64,000 nt of DNA from NCBI RefSeq assembly GCF_000298315.2, contig NZ_AEYE02000031.1:62001-126000 (forward strand), in the 5' to 3' direction. Under the pieces are notes generated by a model. The model had not been told where the DNA came from. It worked only from the letters and a program-made list of their open reading frames with translations, and made no database searches. The DNA is from Rhizobium grahamii CCGE 502 (GTDB taxonomy: Bacteria; Pseudomonadota; Alphaproteobacteria; Rhizobiales; Rhizobiaceae). Each line of letters begins with the position of its first letter. Within the stretch, counting starts at the first letter, position 1. This document shows, piece after piece, positions 17,667 through 26,728 of this stretch. The translations under genes and the position numbers were made by a program.

Positions 17667-18344
17667 TCAGGCGCGATCGCTCCGCTTGGCGCCATAGGCG
17701 GCCATGAAAACACGGATGGCGCCACAGATGACACGCTCTATCTCGGGCGCTGACGGCGGTTTTTCCATGCTGCCGAAGAGCCGAAACTTGAAGAAGCTGC
17801 CACTGGAGAGATCGAGGAACTGTCCCGCCGCCAAGTCGATGTCTTCGATCTGCAATTGCCCGGTCTGAACGTAGCGCTCGAGATAGTCGTGCAGGATAGT
17901 CCGGAGGTTCTCCGGCCCCTTGAAGAAGCGTTGACAGAGAGCCGGCATACGCTCGCGAACCCCGAGCACCGTGCGCATGGCGCTGATGACCTTTTCATCG
18001 GTCATGTGCGCGATGAAGCTTACACCGAAGTCGTGAAGGCCTTCCTCGACATCATCATGTTCTTCGAGCGTCGTGCGCATCGATGCGATGAAGGCGGCCC
18101 GTTCACTTTCGATTATCGCCGTGAACAGCTCTTCCTTGTTGGCGAAGTAGACGTAGAGCGTTCCTTTTGAAACTCCGGCTTCCCGCGTTACATCGTTCAT
18201 GCTCGCGGCATCGAAGCCAAGCTTCATGAAAACGCAGCGGGCGCCGTCGAGAATCTGTTTGCGCTTGGCGGGATCCTCGCCTGCGGCCCATCGGCCGCCC
18301 GTCGAAGGGGCGTCGTCCACGCGCGTATCGGAAAGCTCTGTCAT
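17667..18344 (-). CDS. emrR: TetR-family repressor of the second EmrAB pump (EmrR-like)
   Basis: The 225-residue protein has a TetR helix-turn-helix at about residues 28-75 (QILDGARCVFMKLGFDAASM, then AGVSKGTLYVYFANKEELF) and a helical ligand domain with the AcrR-like C-terminus. It diverges from an emrAB pair with two palindromic operators between. This arrangement matches the EmrR-EmrA-EmrB system of Sinorhizobium meliloti, in which a TetR repressor responds to flavonoids such as luteolin; orthology is inferred from memory of gene order next to xylAB and gltX/lysS. Confidence 0.88.
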   Translation of the reverse strand: MTELSDTRVDDAPSTGGRWAAGEDPAKRKQILDGARCVFMKLGFDAASMNDVTREAGVSKGTLYVYFANKEELFTAIIESERAAFIASMRTTLEEHDDVEEGLHDFGVSFIAHMTDEKVISAMRTVLGVRERMPALCQRFFKGPENLRTILHDYLERYVQTGQLQIEDIDLAAGQFLDLSSGSFFKFRLFGSMEKPPSAPEIERVICGAIRVFMAAYGAKRSDRA

Positions 18345-18390
18345 CGCTCCTTAACCATGTTCGCATCAGCGAATTTTTCGTTAATAAAAC

Positions 18391-18465
18391 CGAACCAATC
18401 GGTTCGATATATCTTGATATGAATGGAAAAAGGTTCTATGTCAACTGAACTGAACCGTTCGGTTC
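18391..18465. promoter_or_regulatory. Two EmrR-type operators in the emrR-emrA intergenic region
   Basis: CGAACCAATCGGTTCG (18391-18406) is an inverted repeat of CGAACC around four bases. GAACCGTTCGGTTC (18452-18465) is a second, compressed dyad of the same half-site. They lie 48 and 109 bp upstream of the emrR start and emrA start respectively, as expected for a repressor controlling both directions. Confidence 0.78.
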
Positions 18466-18499
18466 GATTAAATTCACTCAATTTGCCCGGTAGCCGCCC

Positions 18500-19696
18500 A
18501 TGTCGTCCAATTCAAAAGCCAATGTTGCCCGTATCGTCAGCGAAGCCGCTGAAACCGAAGGCAAGGCTCAGGAAGCAGCAGTTCCCGCTGCAGAAGCACC
18601 GCGCGCGCCGCAGGCTCCTGCCGACACACAGGCCGCTCCTGCCGAGAAGAAGAAAAGACGCAGTCTCGCTCTGCCGATCATCGGCCTTGCGCTACTCGCG
18701 GGGGCTGCCTGGTACGGCTATGATTGGTGGACGACGGGCCGCTTCATGGTCTCGACCGATGACGCCTATATCGAAGGCGACATCGCGACGATCTCGCCGA
18801 AGGTTACGGGCTATGTCGCCAAGGTTGACGTCGTTGCCAACCAGAAGGTCAAGGCAGGCGATGTGCTCGCGACGCTCGATGACGGCGACTACAAGCTCGC
18901 CCTCGATCAGGCCGTCGCTTCCCTCGAGACGGAAAAGCTCTCGCTGCAGCGCATCGATGCACAGATCGCTGGCGGGCAGGCAAGTCTTGATCAGGCCGAA
19001 GCGCAGAAGACGGCTCTGCAAGCCACCGTCCGCGGCGCGCAGATCACCCAGACCCGCGCTGCCGAGTTGCAATCCAAGTCCGTTGGCACGACCGCCAACC
19101 TCGATGCGGCCAACATCGCGCTTGATCAGGCCAAGGCAAACCTCGTTGGCGGCGATGCCGCGATTGCATCCGCGCACGCCAACATCACACTCCTGCAGGC
19201 GCAGCGCCGTGAAGCCGAGGGTACGATCCGCCAGCTGGAGCTTTCGCGCGATAAGGCTGCCCGTGACCTCTCCTTCACGATCCTGAAGGCGCCCTACGAC
19301 GGCGTCGTTGGCAACCGGTCGGTGCAGGAAGGCGATCTGGTGTCTCCCGGTCAGCGTCTGATGGCGCTCGTTCCGGTTCGGCAGCTCTATATTGACGCGA
19401 ACTTCAAGGAAACGCAGATCCAGCATCTGGTTCCAGGCTCGAAGGTCAATGTCCACGTCGATGCTTATGGCGATCATCCGATCGTTGGCACGGTCGAGTC
19501 GATCTCTCCGGCCTCCGGCTCGGTCTTCTCGCTGCTGCCGCCGGAAAACGCCACCGGTAACTTCACCAAGATCATCCAGCGCGTCCCGGTGCGTATCGCC
19601 CTGCCGCAGGATGCTCTCGACAGCGGCCGCCTGCGGGCCGGCCTTAGTGTCGTCGTCGATGTTGATACGCGCACCGCGCCGGATGCCGGCAAGTAA
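18500..19696 (+). CDS. emrA: EmrA-type membrane fusion protein (pump 2)
   Basis: This 398-residue periplasmic adaptor is paralogous to the one at 11152: a disordered Ala/Pro/Glu-rich N-terminus, one membrane anchor at about residues 55-75 (LALPIIGLALLAGAAWYGYDWW), the lipoyl half VSTDDAYIEGDIATISPKVTGY, a long coiled-coil hairpin, and the second lipoyl half LSFTILKAPYDGVVGNRSVQEG. The ribosome site is weak. It is followed after 20 bp by the MFS subunit, so the two are co-transcribed. In S. meliloti the matching pair exports plant phenolics or antibiotics. Confidence 0.9.
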   Translation: MSSNSKANVARIVSEAAETEGKAQEAAVPAAEAPRAPQAPADTQAAPAEKKKRRSLALPIIGLALLAGAAWYGYDWWTTGRFMVSTDDAYIEGDIATISPKVTGYVAKVDVVANQKVKAGDVLATLDDGDYKLALDQAVASLETEKLSLQRIDAQIAGGQASLDQAEAQKTALQATVRGAQITQTRAAELQSKSVGTTANLDAANIALDQAKANLVGGDAAIASAHANITLLQAQRREAEGTIRQLELSRDKAARDLSFTILKAPYDGVVGNRSVQEGDLVSPGQRLMALVPVRQLYIDANFKETQIQHLVPGSKVNVHVDAYGDHPIVGTVESISPASGSVFSLLPPENATGNFTKIIQRVPVRIALPQDALDSGRLRAGLSVVVDVDTRTAPDAGK

Positions 19697-19716
19697 GATC
19701 CTGACGAGGTAGGCCC

Positions 19717-21309
19717 ATGGCCGGCAGCGCAACAGTTGGAACCATCCCGGCCGCTCCGGCGGCCGCGGAGCACATGGACCCACGCAAACTCATCGCCTTC
19801 TTCGCGATGGTGCTTGGCATGTTCATGTCGATCCTCGACATTCAGATCGTCTCGGCATCGCTCGCCGAAATCCAGGCAGGCCTCAGCGCCGGCTCGGACG
19901 AGATCGGCTGGGTACAGACATCTTACCTGATCGCGGAAGTCATCATGATTCCGCTGTCGGGGACGCTCGCGCGCATCGTCTCGACGCGATACCTGTTCGC
20001 GGCCTCGGCTGCAGGGTTCACCATGGCGAGCGCGCTCTGCGCGACGGCGACGAACATCGACCAGATGATCGTCTACCGCGCCATCCAGGGCTTCATCGGC
20101 GGCGGCATGATCCCGTCGGTCTTCGCGGCCGCCTTCACCATCTTCCCTCCGTCCAAGCGCAGCATCGTGTCGCCTATCATCGGTCTGATCGCAACGCTTG
20201 CGCCGACGATCGGCCCGACCGTCGGCGGTTATCTCAGCCACGCCTTCTCCTGGCACTGGCTGTTCCTAGTCAACATAGTGCCGGGCATCATCGTCACGAT
20301 CGTTACCTGGAATTTCATCGATTTCGACAAGCCGGAATTCGCGCTGATCAAGAAGTTTGACTGGTGGGGGCTACTGTCGATGGGTGTCTTCCTCGGTGCG
20401 CTGGAATACGTGCTCGAAGAAGGCAACTCCAACGACTGGTTCAACGACAGTTATATTTTCATGGGCGCGATCGCCTCTGCGATTGCTGCCGTTGTCTTCT
20501 TCTATCGGGCCTTCACCGTCGAATTTCCGGTGGTCGACCTGAGAGCCTTCACCAACCGGAATTTCGCTTTCGGCTCGGTGTTCTCCTTCGTCATGGGCAT
20601 CGGCCTTTACGGTCTGACTTATATCTACCCGGTCTATCTCGGGCGCATTCGCGGCTACGATTCGCTGATGATCGGCGAGACCATGTTCGTGTCTGGCCTC
20701 GCGATGTTCTTTACGGCACCGATCGCCGGAAAGCTGTCGACGAAGATGGATCTCAGGCTGATGATGGTCATCGGTTTCGTCAGCTTCGCGTGCGGCACTT
20801 ACATCATGACGCACCTGACGCAGGACTGGGACTTCTACGAACTCTTTATTCCGCAGATCTTCCGCGGCTTCGGGCTGATGATGTGCATGGTGCCGATCAA
20901 CAACATCGCGCTCGGTACGATGCCGCCCGCCCGTATGCGCGGCGCGTCCGGCCTCTTCAATCTGACTCGCAACCTTGGCGGCGCGGTGGGTCTTGCCATC
21001 ATCAACACGGTACTGACGAACCGGCAGGATGTTCATTACGAGCGACTGCGCGAAAACGTCGACTGGGGAAATCCCGCCGCGATCGACCAGATGAACAACA
21101 TGACGGCGAACTTCAACACCTACGGCATGGACGGTGCGGCTGTCGCCATCAAGCAGATGGTCGGGCTTGTCACCAAGCAGGCGATCGTTCTGTCTTTCAG
21201 TGACGTCTTCCTGATGCTGACCGTGTTATTCCTTGCGATGATTTTCGGTGTCTTGATGCTGGACAAGCCTGCGCCACAAGGCGGAGGCGGTGGTGGTGGA
21301 GGTCACTAA
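19717..21309 (+). CDS. emrB: EmrB-type DHA2 MFS efflux transporter (pump 2)
   Basis: The 530-residue protein has 14 predicted membrane segments and starts its first helix with the DHA2-type MFMSILDIQIVSASLAEIQA, where the Asp is kept. The motif C-like stretch reads TLAPTIGPTVGGYLSHAF. The C-terminus ends in a Gly-rich tail followed by His. It works as the proton-driven inner-membrane unit of a tripartite pump with EmrA and an outer-membrane channel not in this window. The last gene before a terminator and the xylose block. Confidence 0.92.
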   Translation: MAGSATVGTIPAAPAAAEHMDPRKLIAFFAMVLGMFMSILDIQIVSASLAEIQAGLSAGSDEIGWVQTSYLIAEVIMIPLSGTLARIVSTRYLFAASAAGFTMASALCATATNIDQMIVYRAIQGFIGGGMIPSVFAAAFTIFPPSKRSIVSPIIGLIATLAPTIGPTVGGYLSHAFSWHWLFLVNIVPGIIVTIVTWNFIDFDKPEFALIKKFDWWGLLSMGVFLGALEYVLEEGNSNDWFNDSYIFMGAIASAIAAVVFFYRAFTVEFPVVDLRAFTNRNFAFGSVFSFVMGIGLYGLTYIYPVYLGRIRGYDSLMIGETMFVSGLAMFFTAPIAGKLSTKMDLRLMMVIGFVSFACGTYIMTHLTQDWDFYELFIPQIFRGFGLMMCMVPINNIALGTMPPARMRGASGLFNLTRNLGGAVGLAIINTVLTNRQDVHYERLRENVDWGNPAAIDQMNNMTANFNTYGMDGAAVAIKQMVGLVTKQAIVLSFSDVFLMLTVLFLAMIFGVLMLDKPAPQGGGGGGGGH

Positions 21310-21332
21310 CAAGGCATATCAAACCAGCTTGC

Positions 21333-21364
21333 GAGGTCGGTCCGGACAACGGGCCGGCCTTTGC
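21333..21364 (+). terminator. Terminator downstream of pump 2
   Basis: GGTCGGTCCG and CGGGCCGGCC can form a GC-rich stem with few mismatches, followed by a short T-rich stretch. It lies 24 bp past the emrB stop. Confidence 0.55.
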
Positions 21365-21391
21365 TTTCGCACAAAGATTTGACGTGAACGG

Positions 21392-21425
21392 AAACGTTTG
21401 CAGTTTTTGATTTACGTACATCAAA
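21392..21425. promoter_or_regulatory. Candidate LacI operator upstream of the xylose block
   Basis: AAACGTTT (21392-21399) is a LacI-type core. A 20-bp near-palindrome follows at 21406-21425: TTTGAT and ATCAAA flank a TACGTA-like centre, matching its own reverse complement at 18 of 20 positions. Both lie within 65 bp of the regulator start and could autoregulate the regulator-xylB-xylA operon. Confidence 0.5.
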
Positions 21426-21456
21426 TTTGGAGCTAAAGGTCTCGTCAGGAGGAAAG

Positions 21457-22482
21457 ATGAGGCCAACAGTTCACGATATCGCTGCTGCGGCAGGCGTCAG
21501 CCTGGCGACGGTCGACCGGGTTTTGAACCAGCGGCCGGGCGTACGCCACGTGACCCGCGAGAAGGTCGAGAACGCCATTCGAGAGATCGGCTATGTCAGG
21601 GACGTTGCTGCCGCTAACCTTGCCAAGGGCCGGACCTACCCCCTCGTCTTCATCCTCCCGGCCAGCGACAACTCCTTCATGCACGGTCTGAACGACGAGG
21701 TACGCGCCGCCGTCGCCCGCTCGCCCGCCGAGCGGACGGATATTCGCACGATCGAGGTGCCGGCCTTCGATCCGACTGCGCTCGTCACGGTCCTGGATGA
21801 GCTTTGCGAGGAGCGGCCTGCGGGGATCGCCCTTGTCGCCACGGATGCGCCTGATGTGCGCGACGCCGTCGACCGACTGGTGAAAGACGGCATTCCCGTG
21901 GTGACCCTTGTCTCCGATCTTACCGGCTCGCAGCGCCATCACTATGCCGGTGTCGACAACATCGCTGCCGGCCGTACAGCCGCGCGGCTGCTGGGCCGTT
22001 TCCTCGGTAGCGCAAAGGGCGAGATCGCCGTGCTCGCCGGTTCGATGCTGGTGCGCGACCATCGCGAACGCCTCGAGGGCTTTGCCGCCGTTATCGCGGC
22101 GGAGTTTCCATCGCTCTCCATTCTGCCTGTCATCGAAGGCCGTGACGATCCCGAGATGGCGTATATGCTGGTAGCGGACGCGCTGTCGAAGAAAGGCGAT
22201 ATCATCGGGGTCTACAGCCTCGGCGCTGGTAATCGTGGCCTGATCAGGGCGCTGAAGGAAAAGGCGGTCGATCGGTCGCTGACGGTCATAGCCCATGAAC
22301 TGACTGCCCATACCCGCGCTGCGCTGCTTGACGGCACCATTGACGCAATTCTCAACCAGAATGCGGGCCATGAAGTGCGCAGCGCCATCCGCGTCCTCAA
22401 GGCGAAGGCGGACGGGCTTGCCGTCATCGAGGCGCAGGAGCGCATCCGCCTCGATATTTTTCTAAAAGACAATCTGCCGTAA
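21457..22482 (+). CDS. LacI-family regulator of the xylose genes
   Basis: The 341-residue product begins with the LacI DNA-binding domain (MRPTVHDIAAAAGVSLATVD, with hinge helix AAANLAKG around residue 50) and continues as a periplasmic-binding-protein-like sugar sensor. ATG 21457 follows AGGAGG. The C-terminal domain resembles ribose/xylose-type sensors and the inducer is probably xylose or a derivative, judged only by position 18 bp upstream of xylB on the same strand. The frame is open to 21427, but that stretch lacks homology. Confidence 0.9.
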   Translation: MRPTVHDIAAAAGVSLATVDRVLNQRPGVRHVTREKVENAIREIGYVRDVAAANLAKGRTYPLVFILPASDNSFMHGLNDEVRAAVARSPAERTDIRTIEVPAFDPTALVTVLDELCEERPAGIALVATDAPDVRDAVDRLVKDGIPVVTLVSDLTGSQRHHYAGVDNIAAGRTAARLLGRFLGSAKGEIAVLAGSMLVRDHRERLEGFAAVIAAEFPSLSILPVIEGRDDPEMAYMLVADALSKKGDIIGVYSLGAGNRGLIRALKEKAVDRSLTVIAHELTAHTRAALLDGTIDAILNQNAGHEVRSAIRVLKAKADGLAVIEAQERIRLDIFLKDNLP

Positions 22483-22500
22483 CGGCAAAGGGAGAAGCAC

Positions 22501-23955
22501 ATGTATCTGGGTCTCGATCTCGGAACCTCCGGCGTCAAAGCCATGCTGATCGACGGCGATCAGAAGATCATCGGCTCGGCCAATGGTTCGCTCGACGTCT
22601 CGCGCCCGCATTCCGGCTGGTCGGAGCAGGAGCCTTCGCACTGGATCCGCGCGACGGAAGAAGCCGTTGCCGGGCTGAAGGCAAAGCATCCGAAGGAGCT
22701 CGCCGCCGTGACGGGCATCGGTCTCTCCGGCCAGATGCATGGCGCGACGCTGCTCGATGCCGACGACAAGGTGCTGCGCCCCTGCATTCTCTGGAACGAT
22801 ACGCGCTCCTACGTCGAAGCGGCGGCGCTCGATTCCGATCCGCGTTTCCGCAAGCTGACCGGCAACATCGTTTTCCCCGGCTTCACCGCGCCGAAGCTTG
22901 CCTGGGTTGCCAAGCATGAGCCTGCGATCTTTGCCAAGGTCGCTAAGGTGCTGCTGCCAAAGGATTACCTGCGCCTCTGGCTGACCGGCGAGCACATCTC
23001 CGAGATGTCGGATTCGGCCGGTACCTCCTGGCTAGATACGGGCAAGCGCGCCTGGTCCTCCGAGCTGCTTGCGGCAACCGGTCTTGATGAAAAGCAGATG
23101 CCGCATCTGATCGAAGGCACGGAGCAGGGCGGCAAGCTGCGCGGCGAACTGGCCGGCCAGTGGGGCATGTCGGGAAGTGTCGTCGTTGCCGGCGGCGCCG
23201 GCGACAACGCGGCTTCGGCTTGCGGCATGGGCACCGTCAGCGATGGCGCGGCCTTCGTGTCGCTCGGTACCTCGGGCGTTCTCTTCGCGGCCAATGCCGC
23301 CTATCTGCCAAAGCCGGAAAGCGCCGTACACGCCTTCTGCCACGCGCTGCCCAATACATGGCATCAGATGGGCGTCATCCTCTCGGCAACGGACGCGCTG
23401 AACTGGCACTCCAGCGTGACTGGAAAGTCGGCTGCGGACCTGACGACTGAACTCGGTGAGACGCTGAAAGCTCCGTCAGGCGTCACCTTCCTTCCCTATC
23501 TCTCCGGCGAGCGCACGCCGCACAACGATGCCGTCATCCGCGGTGCGTTCATCGGCCTCGAGCACGAGAGCAGCCGCGTGGTGTTGACCCAGGCGGTTCT
23601 CGAAGGCGTGTCCTTCGCCATCCGCGACAATCTCGAAGCGCTGCGCTCGGCGGGTACGGATATTTCCCGCGTCACGGCAATCGGAGGCGGCTCGCGCTCG
23701 CGCTACTGGCTGGCCTCGATCGCAACGGCGCTGGGTGTTCCCGTCGACCTGCCCGCCGACGGCGACTTCGGCGCTGCGTTCGGCGCGGCGCGTCTCGGCC
23801 TGATCGCCGCCACCGGGGCAGATCCGGTTGCCGTCTGCACACCGCCGAAGACGGCGGGCACGATCGAACCCGTCACGGCGCTCTCCGGCGCCTACGAGGA
23901 TGCCTACAAGCGCTACCGCGCTCTCTACCCGGCGATCAAATCGCTGCAGCACTGA
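22501..23955 (+). CDS. xylB: Xylulokinase
   Basis: It phosphorylates D-xylulose to xylulose 5-phosphate, feeding the pentose phosphate pathway. The 484-residue FGGY-family kinase starts [20 protein letters not shown] with the N-terminal phosphate loop, has GLSGQMHG for substrate binding, and the C-terminal ATP-site motif [21 protein letters not shown]. Length is normal for XylB. GGGAG precedes the ATG. It lies between the LacI gene and xylA with 18 and 37 bp gaps, so one operon is likely. Confidence 0.95.
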   Translation: MYLGLDLGTSGVKAMLIDGDQKIIGSANGSLDVSRPHSGWSEQEPSHWIRATEEAVAGLKAKHPKELAAVTGIGLSGQMHGATLLDADDKVLRPCILWNDTRSYVEAAALDSDPRFRKLTGNIVFPGFTAPKLAWVAKHEPAIFAKVAKVLLPKDYLRLWLTGEHISEMSDSAGTSWLDTGKRAWSSELLAATGLDEKQMPHLIEGTEQGGKLRGELAGQWGMSGSVVVAGGAGDNAASACGMGTVSDGAAFVSLGTSGVLFAANAAYLPKPESAVHAFCHALPNTWHQMGVILSATDALNWHSSVTGKSAADLTTELGETLKAPSGVTFLPYLSGERTPHNDAVIRGAFIGLEHESSRVVLTQAVLEGVSFAIRDNLEALRSAGTDISRVTAIGGGSRSRYWLASIATALGVPVDLPADGDFGAAFGAARLGLIAATGADPVAVCTPPKTAGTIEPVTALSGAYEDAYKRYRALYPAIKSLQH

Positions 23956-23992
23956 ACCCAAAACGACAAACCGAAACCTGAGGAGACACGAG

Positions 23993-25303
23993 ATGAGCAC
24001 CGGATTCTTCGGCGACATCCAGAAGATCAAGTACGAGGGCCCTGAGAGCACCAATCCGCTCGCCTTCCGCCACTACAACAAGGACGAGGTCGTTCTCGGC
24101 AAGCGCCTGGAAGACCATCTGCGCTTCGCCGTCGCCTACTGGCACACGTTTGCCTGGGAGGGCGGCGACCCCTTCGGCGGACGGACCTTCCTGCGCCCCT
24201 GGTTTGAAGATACGATGAAGGCCGCCAAGTTGAAGGCTGACGTCGCATTCGAACTCTTCCAGATCCTCGACGCACCGTTCTACTGCTTCCACGACGCCGA
24301 CGTGCGCCCGGAAGGCAAGAACTTTGCCGAAAACACCAAGAACCTGAACGAGATCGTCGACTACTTCGCGGAGAAGCAGGCCGCCACCGGCACCAAGCTG
24401 CTCTGGGGCACGGCGAACCTGTTCTCCAACCGCCGCTTCATGTCGGGTGCCGCCACCAACCCGGATCCGGATGTTTTCGCCTACTCCGCCGCGACGGTTA
24501 AGACCTGCATGGACGCCACGATGAAGCTCGGCGGCGCCAACTACGTTCTCTGGGGCGGCCGCGAAGGCTATGAAACCCTGCTCAACACCGACCTGAAGAA
24601 GGAGCTCGACCATCTCGGCCGTTTCCTCAACCTCGTCGTCGAGTACAAGCACAAGATCGGCTTCAAGGGCACGATCCTCATCGAGCCGAAGCCGCAAGAG
24701 CCGACCAAGCACCAGTACGATTACGACGTCGCGACGGTCTACGGCTTCCTGAAGAACCACGGCCTCGAAAACGAGGTTAAGGTCAACATCGAGCAGGGCC
24801 ATGCGATTCTCGCCGGCCACTCCTTCGAGCACGAACTGGCGCTCGCCAACGCGCTCGGCATCTTCGGCTCGATCGACATGAACCGCAACGACTACCAGTC
24901 CGGCTGGGATACCGATCAGTTCCCGAACAACGTTCCTGAAATGGCGCTCGCCTACTACCAGGTTCTGCAGGGCGGCGGCTTCACGACGGGCGGCACGAAC
25001 TTCGACGCCAAGCTGCGCCGCCAGTCACTCGACGCGGAAGATCTGCTGATCGGCCATATCGGCGGCATGGATGCCTGCGCCCGCGGTCTCAAGGCTGCTG
25101 CCAAGATGATCGAGGACAAGGCTTTGTCCGGTCCGCTCGATGCCCGCTATGCCGGCTGGGAATCGGCCGAAGGCCAGAAGCTCGCCCGCGGCGAATACTC
25201 GCTCGAGCAGATCGCCGAGTGGGTCGAAGCCAAGGACATCAACCCGCAGCCGAAGTCCGGCAAGCAGGAACTGCTCGAAAACATCGTCAACCGTTACGTC
25301 TAA
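23993..25303 (+). CDS. xylA: Xylose isomerase
   Basis: It converts D-xylose to D-xylulose in the cytoplasm using two divalent metals. The 436-residue product has the long-form (class II) XylA length and motifs: [12 protein letters not shown]-like [15 protein letters not shown] with the catalytic His and Asp, [33 protein letters not shown] with metal-binding Glu, and [21 protein letters not shown] 23993 follows GAGGAG; the frame extends upstream into xylB but without homology. A strong terminator follows. Confidence 0.97.
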   Translation: MSTGFFGDIQKIKYEGPESTNPLAFRHYNKDEVVLGKRLEDHLRFAVAYWHTFAWEGGDPFGGRTFLRPWFEDTMKAAKLKADVAFELFQILDAPFYCFHDADVRPEGKNFAENTKNLNEIVDYFAEKQAATGTKLLWGTANLFSNRRFMSGAATNPDPDVFAYSAATVKTCMDATMKLGGANYVLWGGREGYETLLNTDLKKELDHLGRFLNLVVEYKHKIGFKGTILIEPKPQEPTKHQYDYDVATVYGFLKNHGLENEVKVNIEQGHAILAGHSFEHELALANALGIFGSIDMNRNDYQSGWDTDQFPNNVPEMALAYYQVLQGGGFTTGGTNFDAKLRRQSLDAEDLLIGHIGGMDACARGLKAAAKMIEDKALSGPLDARYAGWESAEGQKLARGEYSLEQIAEWVEAKDINPQPKSGKQELLENIVNRYV

Positions 25304-25327
25304 TCGGCGGTTGACTGTGGAGGAGAG

Positions 25328-25359
25328 GGCCGGGGAGCGAAGGTTTCCCGGCCTTTTTT
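25328..25359 (+). terminator. Intrinsic terminator of the xylose operon
   Basis: GGCCGGG (25328-25334) pairs with CCCGGCC (25347-25353), followed directly by TTTTTT. It lies 25 bp past the xylA stop codon. Confidence 0.9.
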
Positions 25360-25450
25360 ATTGATTGAGGCGATGCCGTCTCCATGTTCTGAAGGAGGCG
25401 TGATCGCCGGCATCGGCAGGACGCTCAGCGATCTCACTGGAAGGGCCGCG

Positions 25451-26224
25451 ATGAACTTCAAACAGGGTATGCTTGCGGGAGCCGCGATGCTGTGCGCTGC
25501 CGCGTTTGGGGGTGCGGCCGCTGCAGAGCCTTGTGTGCAGGATACATTCGAGGACGAGGCCTATATCGTCTGCACGGTCGAGAAAGGAAGCGACCACCTT
25601 CGCTTGTTCTGGAAGAACGAGGACGGACAACCCTATCGCGACTTCTCCGGGGTTGCCGCGGCTACCAGGAAGAGCGGGCAGAACTTGGTGTTCGCGATCA
25701 ATGCCGGCATGTATCTGACCGATTTCTCACCGATCGGGCTCTATATAGAAGACGGCAAGGAATTACGGCCCGCCAGCACCGCGCGAAGCGATGGGCCGGT
25801 CGACGGTCCGGTGCCGAACTTCTACAAGCGACCGAATGGCGTATTCTTCATCAACGGGACGTCCGCGGGAATACTTCCGACCCAGGAATTCCTGAAGCGC
25901 CGCCCGGATGTGCGGATCGCCACGCAGTCCGGTCCGATGCTTGTCATCAACAACAAGCTGAACCCGATCTTTATAGTCGGCTCGACCGACAAGACCCGCC
26001 GCGGCGGCGTCGGTATCTGCGGCGATGATGTGGTGCGCTTCGCGATCAGCGAAGACAGAGTGAATTTCCACGATTTCGCGCGCCTGTTTCGCGACCATCT
26101 GGCCTGTCGGAATGCGTTGTTTCTCGATGGCGGCCGGGGTGTCGGGCTCTACAGTCCCGCCTTGGGACGTAATGACAAGTCTTGGCATGGCGGCTTCGGC
26201 CCGATGCTCGGTCTTGTCGAATAG
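25451..26224 (+). CDS. Secreted phosphodiester glycosidase (NAGPA/DUF2233 family)
   Basis: The 257-residue product has a Sec signal peptide (MNFKQGMLAGAAMLCAAAFG, then GAAAAEP) and a domain with the family hallmarks FAINAGMYLTDFSPIGLYIEDGK, GVFFIN, TQSGPMLVIN and NALFLDGGRGVGLYSP. The animal founding member uncovers mannose-6-phosphate by removing GlcNAc from a phosphodiester; bacterial members act on unknown periplasmic phosphodiesters. ATG 25451 is preceded by GGAAGGG. It is a lone gene downstream of xylA's terminator, not part of xylose use. Confidence 0.82.
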   Translation: MNFKQGMLAGAAMLCAAAFGGAAAAEPCVQDTFEDEAYIVCTVEKGSDHLRLFWKNEDGQPYRDFSGVAAATRKSGQNLVFAINAGMYLTDFSPIGLYIEDGKELRPASTARSDGPVDGPVPNFYKRPNGVFFINGTSAGILPTQEFLKRRPDVRIATQSGPMLVINNKLNPIFIVGSTDKTRRGGVGICGDDVVRFAISEDRVNFHDFARLFRDHLACRNALFLDGGRGVGLYSPALGRNDKSWHGGFGPMLGLVE

Positions 26225-26332
26225 CGCACAGGATGAGCCGCATTCAGGGCATTCGGATCGTGCCCATGTCTGGTTGCCAAATCTCCGCGTCATCCTAATT
26301 GGCCCCGGTACCATAAGAACCGGAGGAGAGTC

Positions 26333-26722
26333 GTGTCCAAAGCCGACCTTGCCGCCATCTATCGGGAATACATCGTCTGCCTGAACGGCCGGAATTGGTC
26401 GGCGCTCGGACAGTTCGTTCATCCGGATGTTCGCTACAACGGAGAGCCGATCGGGTTGTCTGGATATCGCCAGATGCTAGAGGGTGACTTTCAAACGATT
26501 CCGGACCTCTTCTTCGATATCGATTTCCTGGTTTCCGAGCCGCCGCGCGTCGGAAGCCGCCTCCGGTTTGACTGCACACCGATAGGGCTGCTGTTTGGGC
26601 TGCCGGTGAATGGCAAGAGAATCTCATTCACCGAGAACGTGTTTTATGAATTTCGAGATGGGCGGATCGAGGCGGTCTGGTCTGTCATCGACAAGGCCGC
26701 CATCGCATCCCAGCTTCAGTAA
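26333..26722 (+). CDS. SnoaL-like / ester cyclase family protein (NTF2 fold)
   Basis: The 129-residue product starts at a GTG preceded by GGAGGAGAG. Its pattern (AIYREYIVCLNGRNWSALGQ, FVHPDVRYNG, YRQMLEGDFQTIPDLFFDID, FTENVFYEFRDGRIEAVWSV) matches SnoaL-like proteins of the NTF2 fold, small alpha+beta cones that serve as cyclases, isomerases or simple binding proteins. The ligand is unknown. It is monocistronic and converges with the NmrA gene, 6 bp from its end. Confidence 0.75.
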   Translation: MSKADLAAIYREYIVCLNGRNWSALGQFVHPDVRYNGEPIGLSGYRQMLEGDFQTIPDLFFDIDFLVSEPPRVGSRLRFDCTPIGLLFGLPVNGKRISFTENVFYEFRDGRIEAVWSVIDKAAIASQLQ

Positions 26723-26728
26723 GTAGCG

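Noticed and set aside
26045-26422. Minus-strand frame covering the end of the phosphodiester glycosidase and start of the SnoaL-like gene
   Set aside because: Both plus-strand genes have recognisable domains and ribosome sites; the opposite frame has neither.
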